Below are positions 16,941-24,972 of a DNA stretch of 37,870 bases, one piece after another. Numbering within the stretch: position 1 is the first letter of the stretch; each line of letters begins with the position of its first letter. The DNA is from Deltaproteobacteria bacterium. GTDB lineage: Bacteria; Desulfobacterota; Dissulfuribacteria; Dissulfuribacterales; UBA3076. The notes below the pieces were generated by a model that was not told where the DNA came from, made no database searches, and saw only the letters and a program-made list of their open reading frames with translations. The stretch covers positions 1 to 37,870 of the forward strand of contig JAJSZR010000007.1 in NCBI GenBank assembly GCA_030262715.1. Direction: 5' to 3'. Made by a program: the position numbers and the translations under genes.

Positions 16941-18199
16941 TTTTCTCTCTTGATTTTGGCCCCTACTGCTGCAAGCTTCTGTTCCAGGTGTTCATACCCA
17001 CGATCAAGGTGATAAACTCTGGATATCGTTGTAGTCCCCTTGGCTGCAAGTCCAGCCAGTACCAGAGAGGCACTGGCCCTGAGATCAGTAGCCATTACAG
17101 GGGCACTATTTAATCCCCTTACACCTTTGATGATGGCGCTCCTGCCTTCAACCTTTATGTCAGCTCCAAGCCGCCTCAATTCGGCAACGTGCATGAAACG
17201 GTTTTCAAATATGGTCTCAGTGATCACACTGAGGCCACCAGCCAGGGACATCAGCACCATGATCTGAGCCTGCAGATCAGTCGGGAAACCGGAATATGGC
17301 AGAGTCTTAACATCCACACTGTGCAGGGCGCCTTTTTTCCTAACAGAAATACGGGCATTATCTCCTTCAATTTGAAGCCCGGTACTCCTGAGCTTGGATA
17401 TGACCACCTCCAGGTGATCTGCCATAATGTTCTCAATTATCAGCTCTCCGCCGGCTGCACCCACAGCCATCATGTATGTGCCGGCCTCTATGCGATCCGG
17501 GATTATTTCCCAGTCAACGGGTCTTAGCTCCTTGACTCCTTCTATCTTGATGGTATTTGAACCAAGGCCCTTGATTTTTGCCCCCATTTGGTTGAGCATC
17601 TGTCCCAGGGCAAGCACCTCTGGTTCCCTTGCAGCATTTCCCAGTACAGTATTTCCCTTGGCAAGAACTGCTGTCATCATCAGGTTTTCCGTGCCTGTCA
17701 CAGATGGCATATCGAAATAGATTTGTGCTCCATTCAGTCTCCCGGCCTTTGCCTCTATATAGCCTTCTTTGAGCCGGATCTTGGCTCCCATGAGCTCAAG
17801 GCCCTTTAAGTGAAAATTTATGGGACGGGCACCGATGGCACAGCCCCCGGGAAGGGAGACACGGGCCTTTCCAATACGGGACATAAGAGGTCCCAGCACC
17901 AGAATTGAGGCCCGCATCTTGCGCACCAGATCGTAGGGGGCCTCGTGGTCAGAGAGTCTTGAGGAGTCTATGTTTAAGAAATCAGGATCATTATCTGTGC
18001 TGTATTCTACCATAACGCCCAGATCAGTCAGGAGATCAGTGAAGGTCCTTATATCAACCAGCCTGGGGATATTCTGTAGCCTGAAGGTGCCGCCGGTGAG
18101 GAGAGTTGCCGCAAGAATAGGGAGGGCCGCGTTTTTTGCTCCGCTAATCCTGACGGTTCCCTTGAGCGGGTGCCTGCCTTCAATGACCAGTTGATCCAT
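16937..18199 (-). CDS. murA: UDP-N-acetylglucosamine 1-carboxyvinyltransferase MurA
   Basis: A 420-residue cytoplasmic enzyme that transfers enolpyruvate from PEP to UDP-GlcNAc, the first committed step of peptidoglycan synthesis. Lys22 and Asn23 lie in GAKNAALP, and the active-site Cys120 is in [10 protein letters not shown], so the enzyme should be of the fosfomycin-sensitive kind. I chose the ATG at 18199 ([14 protein letters not shown]), which fits the family start, over an in-frame upstream start at 18253 that runs into a repeat. The stop codon is provided by the terminal repeat of the adjoining element. Confidence 0.96.
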   Translation of the reverse strand: MDQLVIEGRHPLKGTVRISGAKNAALPILAATLLTGGTFRLQNIPRLVDIRTFTDLLTDLGVMVEYSTDNDPDFLNIDSSRLSDHEAPYDLVRKMRASILVLGPLMSRIGKARVSLPGGCAIGARPINFHLKGLELMGAKIRLKEGYIEAKAGRLNGAQIYFDMPSVTGTENLMMTAVLAKGNTVLGNAAREPEVLALGQMLNQMGAKIKGLGSNTIKIEGVKELRPVDWEIIPDRIEAGTYMMAVGAAGGELIIENIMADHLEVVISKLRSTGLQIEGDNARISVRKKGALHSVDVKTLPYSGFPTDLQAQIMVLMSLAGGLSVITETIFENRFMHVAELRRLGADIKVEGRSAIIKGVRGLNSAPVMATDLRASASLVLAGLAAKGTTTISRVYHLDRGYEHLEQKLAAVGAKIKREK

Positions 18200-18220
18200 G
18201 AGAAAACCAATTAAGGTAGA

Positions 18221-18282
18221 AGGTGGAAGGCTGAAGTATGTTAGCCCTATCACCTTTACCTTCCACCTTCAGCCTTCCACCT
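18221..18282. repeat. Inverted repeat of GGTGGAA/GGCTGAA heptamers
   Basis: AGGTGGAAGGCTGAAG at 18221-18236 is perfectly repeated in inverse at 18267-18282, with a 30-base loop. Both arms are parts of 7-bp word arrays (GGTAGAA, GGTGGAA, GGCTGAA). The repeat fills the secDF-murA gap and overlaps the last codon of secDF. It can form a strong stem but has no U-tract. Confidence 0.9.
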
Positions 18283-20854
18283 ATCTAGGCGCTTTGCCCT
18301 TGTGCCACAAGTACACTACAGGGCTGGCAACGAATACTGAGGAATAGGTCCCGACCAGCACTCCCAAAAGCAGAGTAAAGGCAAAGTCATGTATTACCAC
18401 GCCACCAAGTACAAAGATGCATAAGACCACCATCATCGTGGTCATAGACGTAATAATTGTCCTGCTCAGCATCTCGTTGATGCTTCGATTTATGATCTCG
18501 GCAAAAGGCAATTTTTTGTAACGTTTAATATTTTCTCTGATTCTATCAAAGACTACTACGGTATCGGTGAGGGAGTAGCCACCAAGTGTAAGAAGGGCGG
18601 TTATTGTCAGGAGTGTTATTTCCTTGTTCAGGATAAATAAAATACCAAGTACTACCAGCACGTCATGGAGGGTGGCAGCAGTAGCTGCTACTCCAAAGCT
18701 CAAATTGAACCTGAAGGCCAGGTAACAGATTATGCCCGCAAATGAAATGCTTATTGCTATCAGTGCCTTACGTCTCAGTTCCTTGCTCACGGTTGAACCG
18801 ATCTCGGCCTTGCTTTCTATTACAAAGTGGGTCTCAGGAAGGCCCTCTTTTAAGCTGTTGGTTATACTGGTCCCTATGTCTCCCACAGTAGCCACTGATT
18901 TCTTGACGCGTACGATTAAGACATGTTCCCCCGCTACTTCTTGAAGCGAATAACCCTCGATACCTGTGTTTGTCAGGGCCTTTCTTACATTGTCCAGGGT
19001 AAAGGGCTTGTCCGCGCGATACTGGACCATGGTTCCACCGGAAAAGTCTACGCCGAGGTTGGCTGCCCCCCTTACGACCTGTATGAAGCCTGTAAGACCT
19101 AAAATTACCAGGAACGCCGACAGTATGAAGGCGAAATTTCTGCGCCCTATGAAGTCCAGGCTGGTTTTCTTGATTAACTGGAGGAACCTCAGGTTGGTCA
19201 GGGCATGTTTGGACAGCAGTCCGTCATATACCATCCTGGTTCCAAAGATTGCAGTAAAGAGGTTGATGACAATGCCGGCGGACAGAGTGACGGCAAAGCC
19301 CTTGATCGGGCCGGTTCCAAAGAGAAACAGGGCTATGGCGGTTATTAGAGTGGTGACATGGGCGTCTACGATGGTCCAAAAGGCCTTGTCATATCCTCCG
19401 TCAATAAATGCCTTAAGGGGCTTTCCAAGGGCCCTTTCCTCCCTCATACGTTCAAAGATCAGAACGTTGGAGTCAACCCCCATACCAATGATGAGTATGA
19501 TGCCGGCAATGCCGGGAAGGGTCAGTGTGGCCTGAAAAAGCGCCAGGACAGCCATAAGGAAGAGCAGGTTCAGGACCATAGCTATGTTCGCTACGGCACC
19601 TGAAAACGTGTAATATATGACCATGAAGACAACTACAAAAGCCGCTCCGAGTAGACCCGAATAAAGGCCGTGCTGTATGGAATCACGGCCAAGAGACGGA
19701 CCTACTGTGACGTTTTGAATAATGCTGATCGGTGCGGGCAGGGCCCCGGCTCTTAACACAATGGCAAGGTCAGAGGCCTCGTCAGGAGTGAATGAGCCGG
19801 AGATCTGGGCATGCCCTCCTCCTATACGTTCCCTTATTACCGGTGCAGAGCGGGCCACTCCGTCCAGGACAATGGCAAGACGCTTGCCTACATTGTCACT
19901 GGTGATTTTCTCAAAGAGTCTTGCCCCCCGATCCGTAAATTCAAGGGCAACATAGGGCTCGTTGTAGGTCCCGCCGATCCGGACATGGGCAGTCTTTACA
20001 GTATCCCCTGTCATCAGCGTTTTGTCCTTGAGAAGAATCGGCCTTTTTCGGATTTTGCCCGTGCGATCATCGACCTCTTTAAGGAAGTAGATGGCATCGT
20101 CTCTGGGTATCCGGCCCTTCAGTACTGAGTTAAGGGCCTTAGCGTCATAGCCGGCTGGAAGGCGACCGCTATCTGAGGCTTGGCGGATAAGCCTTCCAAA
20201 GTCTATCCCAGCCTCGTCATCCACCAGCTTGAACTCCAGTTGCGCAGTCTGCCCTATGAGCTTGAGGGCCCTTTCAGGGTCTTGGATCCCCGGAAGCTGG
20301 ACTACTATATCTTTCTCGCCTTGACGGACAATTACAGGTTCTGTTACACCGAACTGGTCTATCCGGTTACGAATGATCTCCAGGGACTGGTCAACCGTGT
20401 TTTCTCTTATGAATTTTTCCTCTTCTGGGGAGAGTCTTAGCACCAGGCTGGGGAATTTTTCCTCTTCTTTTACCTTTACGAGTTCGAGGCTTGGGAATTC
20501 ATCTTCCAGAACAGCCTTCACCCTTTCCACTGCGTCCTTGTTAGGGAGAAAGAACAGTATTTCGTCAGGGTCCGGGCTCTGTCGGCGCACCAATGTTATC
20601 TGCCTGCGCCCCAGGGACTCCTTAAGGTCCCTTGCCGCAAGATCTGCAGAATTTTTAACTGCCTGATCCACATCTACCTTGAGGATGAGATACATTCCCC
20701 CCTGGAGGTCCAGACCAAGTTTCAGTCCCTCGCTGTAGACATATTTTTTGAACCAGTCAGGCGTATCTTTATAGAAAGAGGGCAGGACAAAGACCAGAGA
20801 CAAGGCAATAAGTGCTGCCATTAAGGAATATTTCCAGCGCAGACCTGTGGGCAT
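18281..20854 (-). CDS. secDF: SecD-SecF fusion, protein export membrane protein
   Basis: An 857-residue protein joining SecD (about residues 1-540) and SecF (about 560-857) in one chain. These RND-type subunits use the proton gradient to help pull proteins through SecYEG. The SecD half shows GLDLQGGMYLIL, the large periplasmic P1 domain with RIDQFGVTEPVI, and GVDSNVLIFERMREE. The SecF half shows NLGVDFSGGTMVQYR and TLGGYSLTDTVVVFDRIREN. Twelve membrane segments are expected. The join follows SKHALTNLRFLQLIKK without an internal stop or start. Separate secD and secF genes with yajC upstream are the more common bacterial layout; no yajC is seen here. Confidence 0.95.
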   Translation of the reverse strand: MPTGLRWKYSLMAALIALSLVFVLPSFYKDTPDWFKKYVYSEGLKLGLDLQGGMYLILKVDVDQAVKNSADLAARDLKESLGRRQITLVRRQSPDPDEILFFLPNKDAVERVKAVLEDEFPSLELVKVKEEEKFPSLVLRLSPEEEKFIRENTVDQSLEIIRNRIDQFGVTEPVIVRQGEKDIVVQLPGIQDPERALKLIGQTAQLEFKLVDDEAGIDFGRLIRQASDSGRLPAGYDAKALNSVLKGRIPRDDAIYFLKEVDDRTGKIRKRPILLKDKTLMTGDTVKTAHVRIGGTYNEPYVALEFTDRGARLFEKITSDNVGKRLAIVLDGVARSAPVIRERIGGGHAQISGSFTPDEASDLAIVLRAGALPAPISIIQNVTVGPSLGRDSIQHGLYSGLLGAAFVVVFMVIYYTFSGAVANIAMVLNLLFLMAVLALFQATLTLPGIAGIILIIGMGVDSNVLIFERMREERALGKPLKAFIDGGYDKAFWTIVDAHVTTLITAIALFLFGTGPIKGFAVTLSAGIVINLFTAIFGTRMVYDGLLSKHALTNLRFLQLIKKTSLDFIGRRNFAFILSAFLVILGLTGFIQVVRGAANLGVDFSGGTMVQYRADKPFTLDNVRKALTNTGIEGYSLQEVAGEHVLIVRVKKSVATVGDIGTSITNSLKEGLPETHFVIESKAEIGSTVSKELRRKALIAISISFAGIICYLAFRFNLSFGVAATAATLHDVLVVLGILFILNKEITLLTITALLTLGGYSLTDTVVVFDRIRENIKRYKKLPFAEIINRSINEMLSRTIITSMTTMMVVLCIFVLGGVVIHDFAFTLLLGVLVGTYSSVFVASPVVYLWHKGKAPR

Positions 20855-20978
20855 AATTAGAAATCTCCCATTTTAATTTATTTGTAGTTCTATTTTAAGG
20901 ACATGGAATTCTTAGCCAAATACAGGAGATTTTGCAAGGAGATTGTGGGCATGGAGTGATGATTACTCTGCCGAACCT

Positions 20979-21329
20979 CTAGCATGTGAGGTGAACTGCA
21001 AAGGCAACAGCCTCGTGTCCAAGCTGTGATACCAGTTCATTGAATCTCTGTATGGCCGGTTCGGTTGGAAGGGCCTTTATATGGATACCCTTGGACTCGA
21101 GTTCTTCCGATAGCCCCGGTCCCAGAACCATTCTACCGTAGGCACCTGTTCCGACTATCAGGGTACCGGGTTTTGCGGCCACAACATCCAGGATATCAGA
21201 GAGTTGAAGGGTGTGTCCTTGGGACCTCCACCAGTTGTCAAAGGTCTTTCCCTTAATAATTTTCAGGTCCTTTGTATAGCGTATTCCATCAATTACGATT
21301 TCACCAAAGCGATATGACTCAATCTTCAT
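20979..21329 (-). CDS. Mth938-like domain protein (NDUFAF3-like fold)
   Basis: A 116-residue single-domain protein of the Mth938/NDUFAF3 type, with IVIDGIRYTKDLKII near the start and the core TLIVGTGAYGRMVLGPGLSEELESKG followed by PTEPAIQRFNEL. The biochemical role of bacterial members is not established. The start is the ATG at 21329, preceded by an AAGGAGTGAGG ribosome site; the frame extends further upstream but without support. It lies alone between secDF and the divergent tRNA-Pro. Confidence 0.8.
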   Translation of the reverse strand: MKIESYRFGEIVIDGIRYTKDLKIIKGKTFDNWWRSQGHTLQLSDILDVVAAKPGTLIVGTGAYGRMVLGPGLSEELESKGIHIKALPTEPAIQRFNELVSQLGHEAVAFAVHLTC

Positions 21330-21422
21330 AAGCCTCACTCCTTCATGGAAAAGCATAGATTGCACCTGATACGTGTAGTATAGTCAAGATACTTATTGCC
21401 CTAATATCAGCAGATGCCCCTG

Positions 21423-21451
21423 TTGACAAGGTCTGGCTTGGCGAATATATG
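21423..21451 (+). promoter_or_regulatory. Strong promoter for tRNA-Pro
   Basis: TTGACA at 21423-21428, a 17-base spacer and TATATG at 21446-21451, 15 bases before the first base of the tRNA. No terminator is visible after the tRNA, so it may also serve purH and aroD. Confidence 0.75.
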
Positions 21452-21466
21452 GAATAGATCTTCAGT

Positions 21467-21543
21467 CGGGACGTGGCTCAGTCTGGTAGAGCACAGCGTT
21501 CGGGACGCTGGGGTCGGAGGTTCAAATCCTCTCGTCCCGACCA
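21467..21543 (+). tRNA. tRNA-Pro (anticodon CGG)
   Basis: A full cloverleaf of 77 bases. The 7-bp acceptor stem is CGGGACG with CGTCCCG. The D-arm has GGCTCAGTCTGGTAGAGC. The anticodon loop TTCGGGA in the stem CAGCG/CGCTG gives anticodon CGG. The T-arm contains GTTCAAATC. The ACCA end is encoded. It has its own promoter. Confidence 0.97.
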
Positions 21544-21603
21544 GTTTTTCCCGTTTTATTAATATTCTATTTTGAACTTAAACAAAAAAGGCGGCCAATA
21601 CGT

Positions 21604-22221
21604 ATGACAAAGATAAAAAGGGTACTCATCAGCGTAACTGACAAGACAGGTGTAGCAGAACTGGCCAAAGAACTTGAGGATATGGGTGCAGAGATCATAT
21701 CCACTGGCGGTACAGCGCGAGTAATAAGAGAGGCAGACGTTTCCGTAAAGGACGTTTCAGACCTTACCGGTTTCCCGGAGATGATGGATGGCCGGGTAAA
21801 GACATTACACCCCATGGTCCATGGGGGCATCCTGGCCCTTCGTGACAATGCTAACCACAGGCAACAGATGGAAGACCATGCTATTCTATCTATTGACATG
21901 GTAGTGGTAAATCTTTATGCCTTTGAAAAGACCGTGGCCAAAGAAGGTGTGAGTTTGGCTGATGCCATCGAGAATATTGATATAGGGGGTCCAACTCTGC
22001 TTCGCTCTTCCGCAAAGAACTTTAGGTATGTAACTGTGGTTGTAGATCCATCTGATTATTCAAAAGTGCTCGGAGAAATAAAGGCCAATGATGGGGCAAC
22101 CACCCTGACTACACGTTTTGAACTGGCCAGAAAGGTCTTTATTACAACAAATAAGTATGATAGGGCCATTGCCGGTTATCTGGAGGGAATCGATCCCCTG
22201 AAGGACCCATATTTTATTTAG
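21604..22221 (+). CDS. purH: IMP cyclohydrolase (PurH N-terminal domain only)
   Basis: A 205-residue protein matching only the first, IMP cyclohydrolase, half of bifunctional PurH, which closes FAICAR to IMP in the last purine step. It shows [43 protein letters not shown] and [16 protein letters not shown]. The protein ends cleanly at DPYFI and the AICAR formyltransferase half is not encoded next to it, so another gene must supply that step. An AAGGCGG ribosome site lies before ATG 21604. It is 60 bases after tRNA-Pro and 20 bases before aroD. Confidence 0.92.
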   Translation: MTKIKRVLISVTDKTGVAELAKELEDMGAEIISTGGTARVIREADVSVKDVSDLTGFPEMMDGRVKTLHPMVHGGILALRDNANHRQQMEDHAILSIDMVVVNLYAFEKTVAKEGVSLADAIENIDIGGPTLLRSSAKNFRYVTVVVDPSDYSKVLGEIKANDGATTLTTRFELARKVFITTNKYDRAIAGYLEGIDPLKDPYFI

Positions 22222-22241
22222 TGATTTGGTGACTATCTCGC

Positions 22242-22931
22242 ATGATCTGTGTCTCCCTGGCTGAACCTACTTGTGATGCACTGCTGAAGCGCTTGCAACA
22301 GGTGGCAGTAAAAGCCGATATGGCAGAAGTCCGTCTGGATGCTCTTGCAGATGCGGAATCCCTGGATTTTGTGAGTTTAATAAAAGACCGTCCTTGCCCC
22401 CTTATTTTTACTAATATATCCTCAGCAGAAGGAGGTCTTTTTTCAGGTTCAGAAGAGGAGCGAATCAGCTTTTTGGAAAAGGCCATATCTGCAGGGGCGG
22501 ATTATGTTGATATTGAACTCAGGACAGATCCGGCTTTAAGGGATGCCATAGTAAAAAAGGTTCGTGAAGCCGGAACAAAACTCATTATATCCTTTCATGA
22601 TTTTTCTTGCACTCCCCCAAAGGAAAAACTGATCAAAGTATTTGACTCGGAAAGGCGGGCCGGGGCAGACATTGGGAAGATAGTCACCATGGCCGCGGGT
22701 CCACAGGATGTCTTGAAAGTTTTTTCGCTGTATTTTAAGGCCCTGGATGAGGGGTTCCCTTTGATAGCTTTCTGTATGGGGATTTTGGGAAAGATGAGCA
22801 GGCTGGCCTGCCTGGCGATGGGGGCTTATCTGACCTATGCGTCTCCAGCCAGGGGTCATGAGGCCGCTCCGGGGCAAATACCTCTTAATGACTTGAGGGC
22901 TATGGTTGATTGCTTGAACGATACGCGATAA
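22242..22931 (+). CDS. aroD: Type I 3-dehydroquinate dehydratase AroD
   Basis: A 229-residue shikimate-pathway enzyme that dehydrates 3-dehydroquinate through a Schiff base. It shows EVRLD (29-33), His119 in SFHDF and the Schiff-base Lys146 in IGKIVTM, closing with MGILGKMSRL and AAPGQI near the end. It is a stand-alone domain, not fused to shikimate dehydrogenase. The start ATG 22242 has no ribosome site; the 20-base gap after purH is a TGATTTGGTGACT word repeat, so translation may depend on coupling. Confidence 0.94.
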   Translation: MICVSLAEPTCDALLKRLQQVAVKADMAEVRLDALADAESLDFVSLIKDRPCPLIFTNISSAEGGLFSGSEEERISFLEKAISAGADYVDIELRTDPALRDAIVKKVREAGTKLIISFHDFSCTPPKEKLIKVFDSERRAGADIGKIVTMAAGPQDVLKVFSLYFKALDEGFPLIAFCMGILGKMSRLACLAMGAYLTYASPARGHEAAPGQIPLNDLRAMVDCLNDTR

Positions 22932-22972
22932 AAGAATTTTGGAGATATTTCTTTTTAGGAGCGCTTATCCTC

Positions 22973-23000
22973 TTGACTTAATGGGTTTTTTCTTTATCAT
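22973..23000 (+). promoter_or_regulatory. Promoter candidate for ihfA
   Basis: TTGACT at 22973-22978, a 16-base spacer and TATCAT at 22995-23000, about 80 bases before the gene. The surrounding run is T-rich. Confidence 0.45.
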
Positions 23001-23082
23001 ATTAATGTCTTGGTATTTGCAGAGGAGAAAAAATAGGACCCTTGAGATTTCTTAGCGTGTTTGTAGAGGAGGGTATCTCAAT

Positions 23083-23376
23083 ATGACCTTAACTAAGGCA
23101 GATCTTGTAAGTCGTATATATAGAAGTAAAAAACTGAGTAAAATAGAGTCTGCTCAAGCTATAGAGAGTCTGCTTAAGATCATAAAATATCGTCTTGAGG
23201 CAGGAGAGAACGTTCTCATTAGTGGTTTTGGTAAATTTTCTGTTAAAGATAAGAGATCCAGGCGTGGCAGAAACCCACACACAGGAAAGGATCTGATCCT
23301 TGGTCCTCGAAGAGTTGTGACTTTTCGGCCTTCAGGAGTGTTACGTCAAAAGATAAACGGAAAAACTAAAGAGTAA
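23083..23376 (+). CDS. ihfA: Integration host factor alpha subunit (HU/IHF family)
   Basis: A 97-residue DNA-bending protein. The beta-arm carries GRNPHTGKDL with the intercalating Pro, and the following RRVVTFRPSGVLRQKI is typical of IHF alpha rather than HU. It bends DNA at specific sites and supports sigma54 promoters and recombination. GAGGAGGG lies 10 bases before ATG 23083. It stands alone, not behind pheT as in many proteobacteria. Confidence 0.88.
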   Translation: MTLTKADLVSRIYRSKKLSKIESAQAIESLLKIIKYRLEAGENVLISGFGKFSVKDKRSRRGRNPHTGKDLILGPRRVVTFRPSGVLRQKINGKTKE

Positions 23377-23421
23377 TTCTGCTCAAAATCAGCAATCTTA
23401 AATTCAAAATTTAGAATTAGG

Positions 23422-23509
23422 TGGTGCCGAAGGGGAGATTCGAACTCCCACGGATATAATATCCACTAGATCCTGAATCTAGCGCGTCTACCAATTCCGC
23501 CACTTCGGC
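23422..23509 (-). tRNA. tRNA-Leu (anticodon CAG)
   Basis: On the minus strand an 88-base type II tRNA with the acceptor stem GCCGAAG/CTTCGGC, anticodon loop TTCAGGA in stem CTAGA/TCTAG (anticodon CAG), a long variable arm around TGGATATTATATCCG, T-arm GTTCGAATC and an encoded CCA end. The long variable arm fits leucine. Confidence 0.97.
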
Positions 23510-23521
23510 TGAGCGAAAATC

Positions 23522-23550
23522 ATTAAATAGACAGCGCTTGCACTTGTCAA
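23522..23550 (-). promoter_or_regulatory. Promoter for tRNA-Leu
   Basis: On the minus strand, TTGACA (23550-23545), a 17-base spacer and TTTAAT (23527-23522), 12 bases before the tRNA. It points away from ribF. Confidence 0.7.
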
Positions 23551-23633
23551 GGGGCCATTGTAGTGTCTGCTGATCAAACAAGGAATGAATGTCTGGAGCA
23601 GAGACTGCAATCACAATCTGAAGAAGATTTGAA

Positions 23634-24575
23634 ATGAAGGTCTATAAAGGCCTGCACGAAATTGAAAAACCATTTTGTCGGTCTGCATTGACTATAGGTA
23701 ACTTCGACGGAGTACATCTGGGGCATCAGGCCCTTTTCCGCCGGGTAGTGGAGCTTGCAGGGCCAAGAAATGGGGACACGGTAGCACTTACCTTTGAACC
23801 TCATCCCATGAAGGTCTTAAGGCCTCAAAGTCCACCAAAGCTTATTTCAACAATGGACCATAAGGTGGAGCTGATAGCCGAGGCCGGCATCGGACACCTG
23901 ATTTGCTTATCCTTTACCAAAGAGTTCGCAGGCACTTCTGCCCACGATTTTGTATATAAAATACTTCACCAGACTATAGGGATGGAGGACCTGGTTGTGG
24001 GATATGATTATGCCTTTGGCAAGGGTCGGCAGGGAAATATATCTTTACTCCAGGCTATGGGATCCAAGCTTGGATTTAACGTACATGTTATCTCTCCTGT
24101 TACTGTGGAAGGCATGGTAGTCAGCAGCACTAACGTCAGAGAACAGGTGACCCTGGGGGAGATGAAAAATGTCCGGCTTCTCCTTGGAAGGTATTATCAG
24201 ATTCATGGAATCGTACAGGAAGGAATACGTCGAGGCGGTCCGGTCGTAGGCTTTCCCACAGCAAACCTGCGCATTGACAAGGAGGATCTATGTCCCAAAC
24301 CGGGGGTCTATGTAGTTCAGGTTATCCATCAAGACCAGCGCTATGGAGGGGTGATGAATATCGGGTACAACCCCACCTTTGGCGGGCAGGATCTGGGGGC
24401 CGAGGTCCACATCTTTGACTTTGATAAGGATATTTACGGCCATCCGATTAAATTGGATTTGATACAGCGATTGAGAGATGAAAAGAAATTTGCCGGGGCA
24501 GAGGAACTGGCCGGACAGATCACGAAGGATGTGGAGGCAGCGCGTCTCGTCCTTGCCAAGGGGAAAGACCTGTAG
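23634..24575 (+). CDS. ribF: Bifunctional riboflavin kinase / FAD synthetase RibF
   Basis: A 313-residue enzyme making FMN and then FAD. The N-terminal FAD synthetase domain (about residues 1-180) has LTIGNFDGVHLGHQALF, the nucleotidyltransferase GNFDGVHxGH motif, and VVSSTNVREQV. The riboflavin kinase domain (about 185-310) has GVGFPTANL-like VVGFPTANLRI and PGVYVV, then GYNPTFGG and VHIFDFDKDIYG. It is a single-gene unit ended by a bidirectional terminator. Flavin supply suits a redox-enzyme-rich anaerobe. The ribosome site is weak (GAAGAAG). Confidence 0.95.
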   Translation: MKVYKGLHEIEKPFCRSALTIGNFDGVHLGHQALFRRVVELAGPRNGDTVALTFEPHPMKVLRPQSPPKLISTMDHKVELIAEAGIGHLICLSFTKEFAGTSAHDFVYKILHQTIGMEDLVVGYDYAFGKGRQGNISLLQAMGSKLGFNVHVISPVTVEGMVVSSTNVREQVTLGEMKNVRLLLGRYYQIHGIVQEGIRRGGPVVGFPTANLRIDKEDLCPKPGVYVVQVIHQDQRYGGVMNIGYNPTFGGQDLGAEVHIFDFDKDIYGHPIKLDLIQRLRDEKKFAGAEELAGQITKDVEAARLVLAKGKDL

Positions 24576-24600
24576 CAGTTCTCTCACAAAGGAAATTTTT

Positions 24601-24641
24601 ACAAAAAAAGGATAGCCAATCAATGGCTACCCCTTTTTTGT
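24601..24641. terminator. Bidirectional rho-independent terminator between ribF and ferredoxin
   Basis: ACAAAAAAAGGATAGCCA pairs with TGGCTACCCCTTTTTTGT around a short AATCAA-type loop. The A-run on the left and the T-run on the right let it work for both converging genes. Confidence 0.8.
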
Positions 24642-24668
24642 CTGATAAAATTCAATGTTTAAATTGTG

Positions 24669-24860
24669 CTAGACTTCCTCAACAGTGATGGCGCCCACTT
24701 CACAGACCTCCACGCAGGTCTCACAGCCCAAACAGTCCTCCGGCCTGGCGATTATCGGCCTTGAATTCTCTTCGTCCCAGTCATACACTTCAGATGGACA
24801 GTTGCCCACACACTCCTCATCGCCCTGGCACTTATCATAATCAATAGTAATCTCGTACAT
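24669..24860 (-). CDS. Small ferredoxin with Asp in place of one cluster cysteine
   Basis: A 63-residue ferredoxin. The second motif is complete: Cys43, Cys46, Cys49 with Cys53. The first motif reads C11-x2-D14-x2-C17-x3-C21-P, with Asp where the second cysteine normally stands. This CxxDxxC pattern is known from Pyrococcus furiosus ferredoxin and Desulfovibrio africanus ferredoxin III, whose first cluster converts between 3Fe and 4Fe forms. An ideal AAAAGGAGG ribosome site and its own promoter suggest high expression. It follows the CbiA/DsrN-like gene on the same strand and could serve sulfite reduction, but the partner cannot be read from sequence. Confidence 0.9.
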   Translation of the reverse strand: MYEITIDYDKCQGDEECVGNCPSEVYDWDEENSRPIIARPEDCLGCETCVEVCEVGAITVEEV

Positions 24861-24921
24861 AAAATCCTCCTTTTATAATAGATTTAGCCTGCATCTCTTG
24901 GCAGTTACATACTAGATCGTT

Positions 24922-24951
24922 CATATAGACGATGGGCGATCTTTTTGTCAA
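24922..24951 (-). promoter_or_regulatory. Strong promoter for the ferredoxin gene
   Basis: On the minus strand, TTGACA (24951-24946), an 18-base spacer and TATATG (24927-24922). A small inverted repeat ATCGT...ACGAT covers the -10 region and could be an operator, though it is only five base pairs. Confidence 0.65.
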
Positions 24952-24972
24952 CCCTGTTTTTTGATAAATTGC

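Noticed and set aside
18210-18290. Rho-independent terminator of secDF
   Set aside because: The stem is strong but the loop is 30 bases and there is no T-tract; it fits the word-repeat class better.
24601-24641. Small RNA or riboswitch for ribF (FMN)
   Set aside because: It lies after, not before, ribF and has simple A-run/T-run terminator form; no FMN-element motif is seen upstream of ribF.
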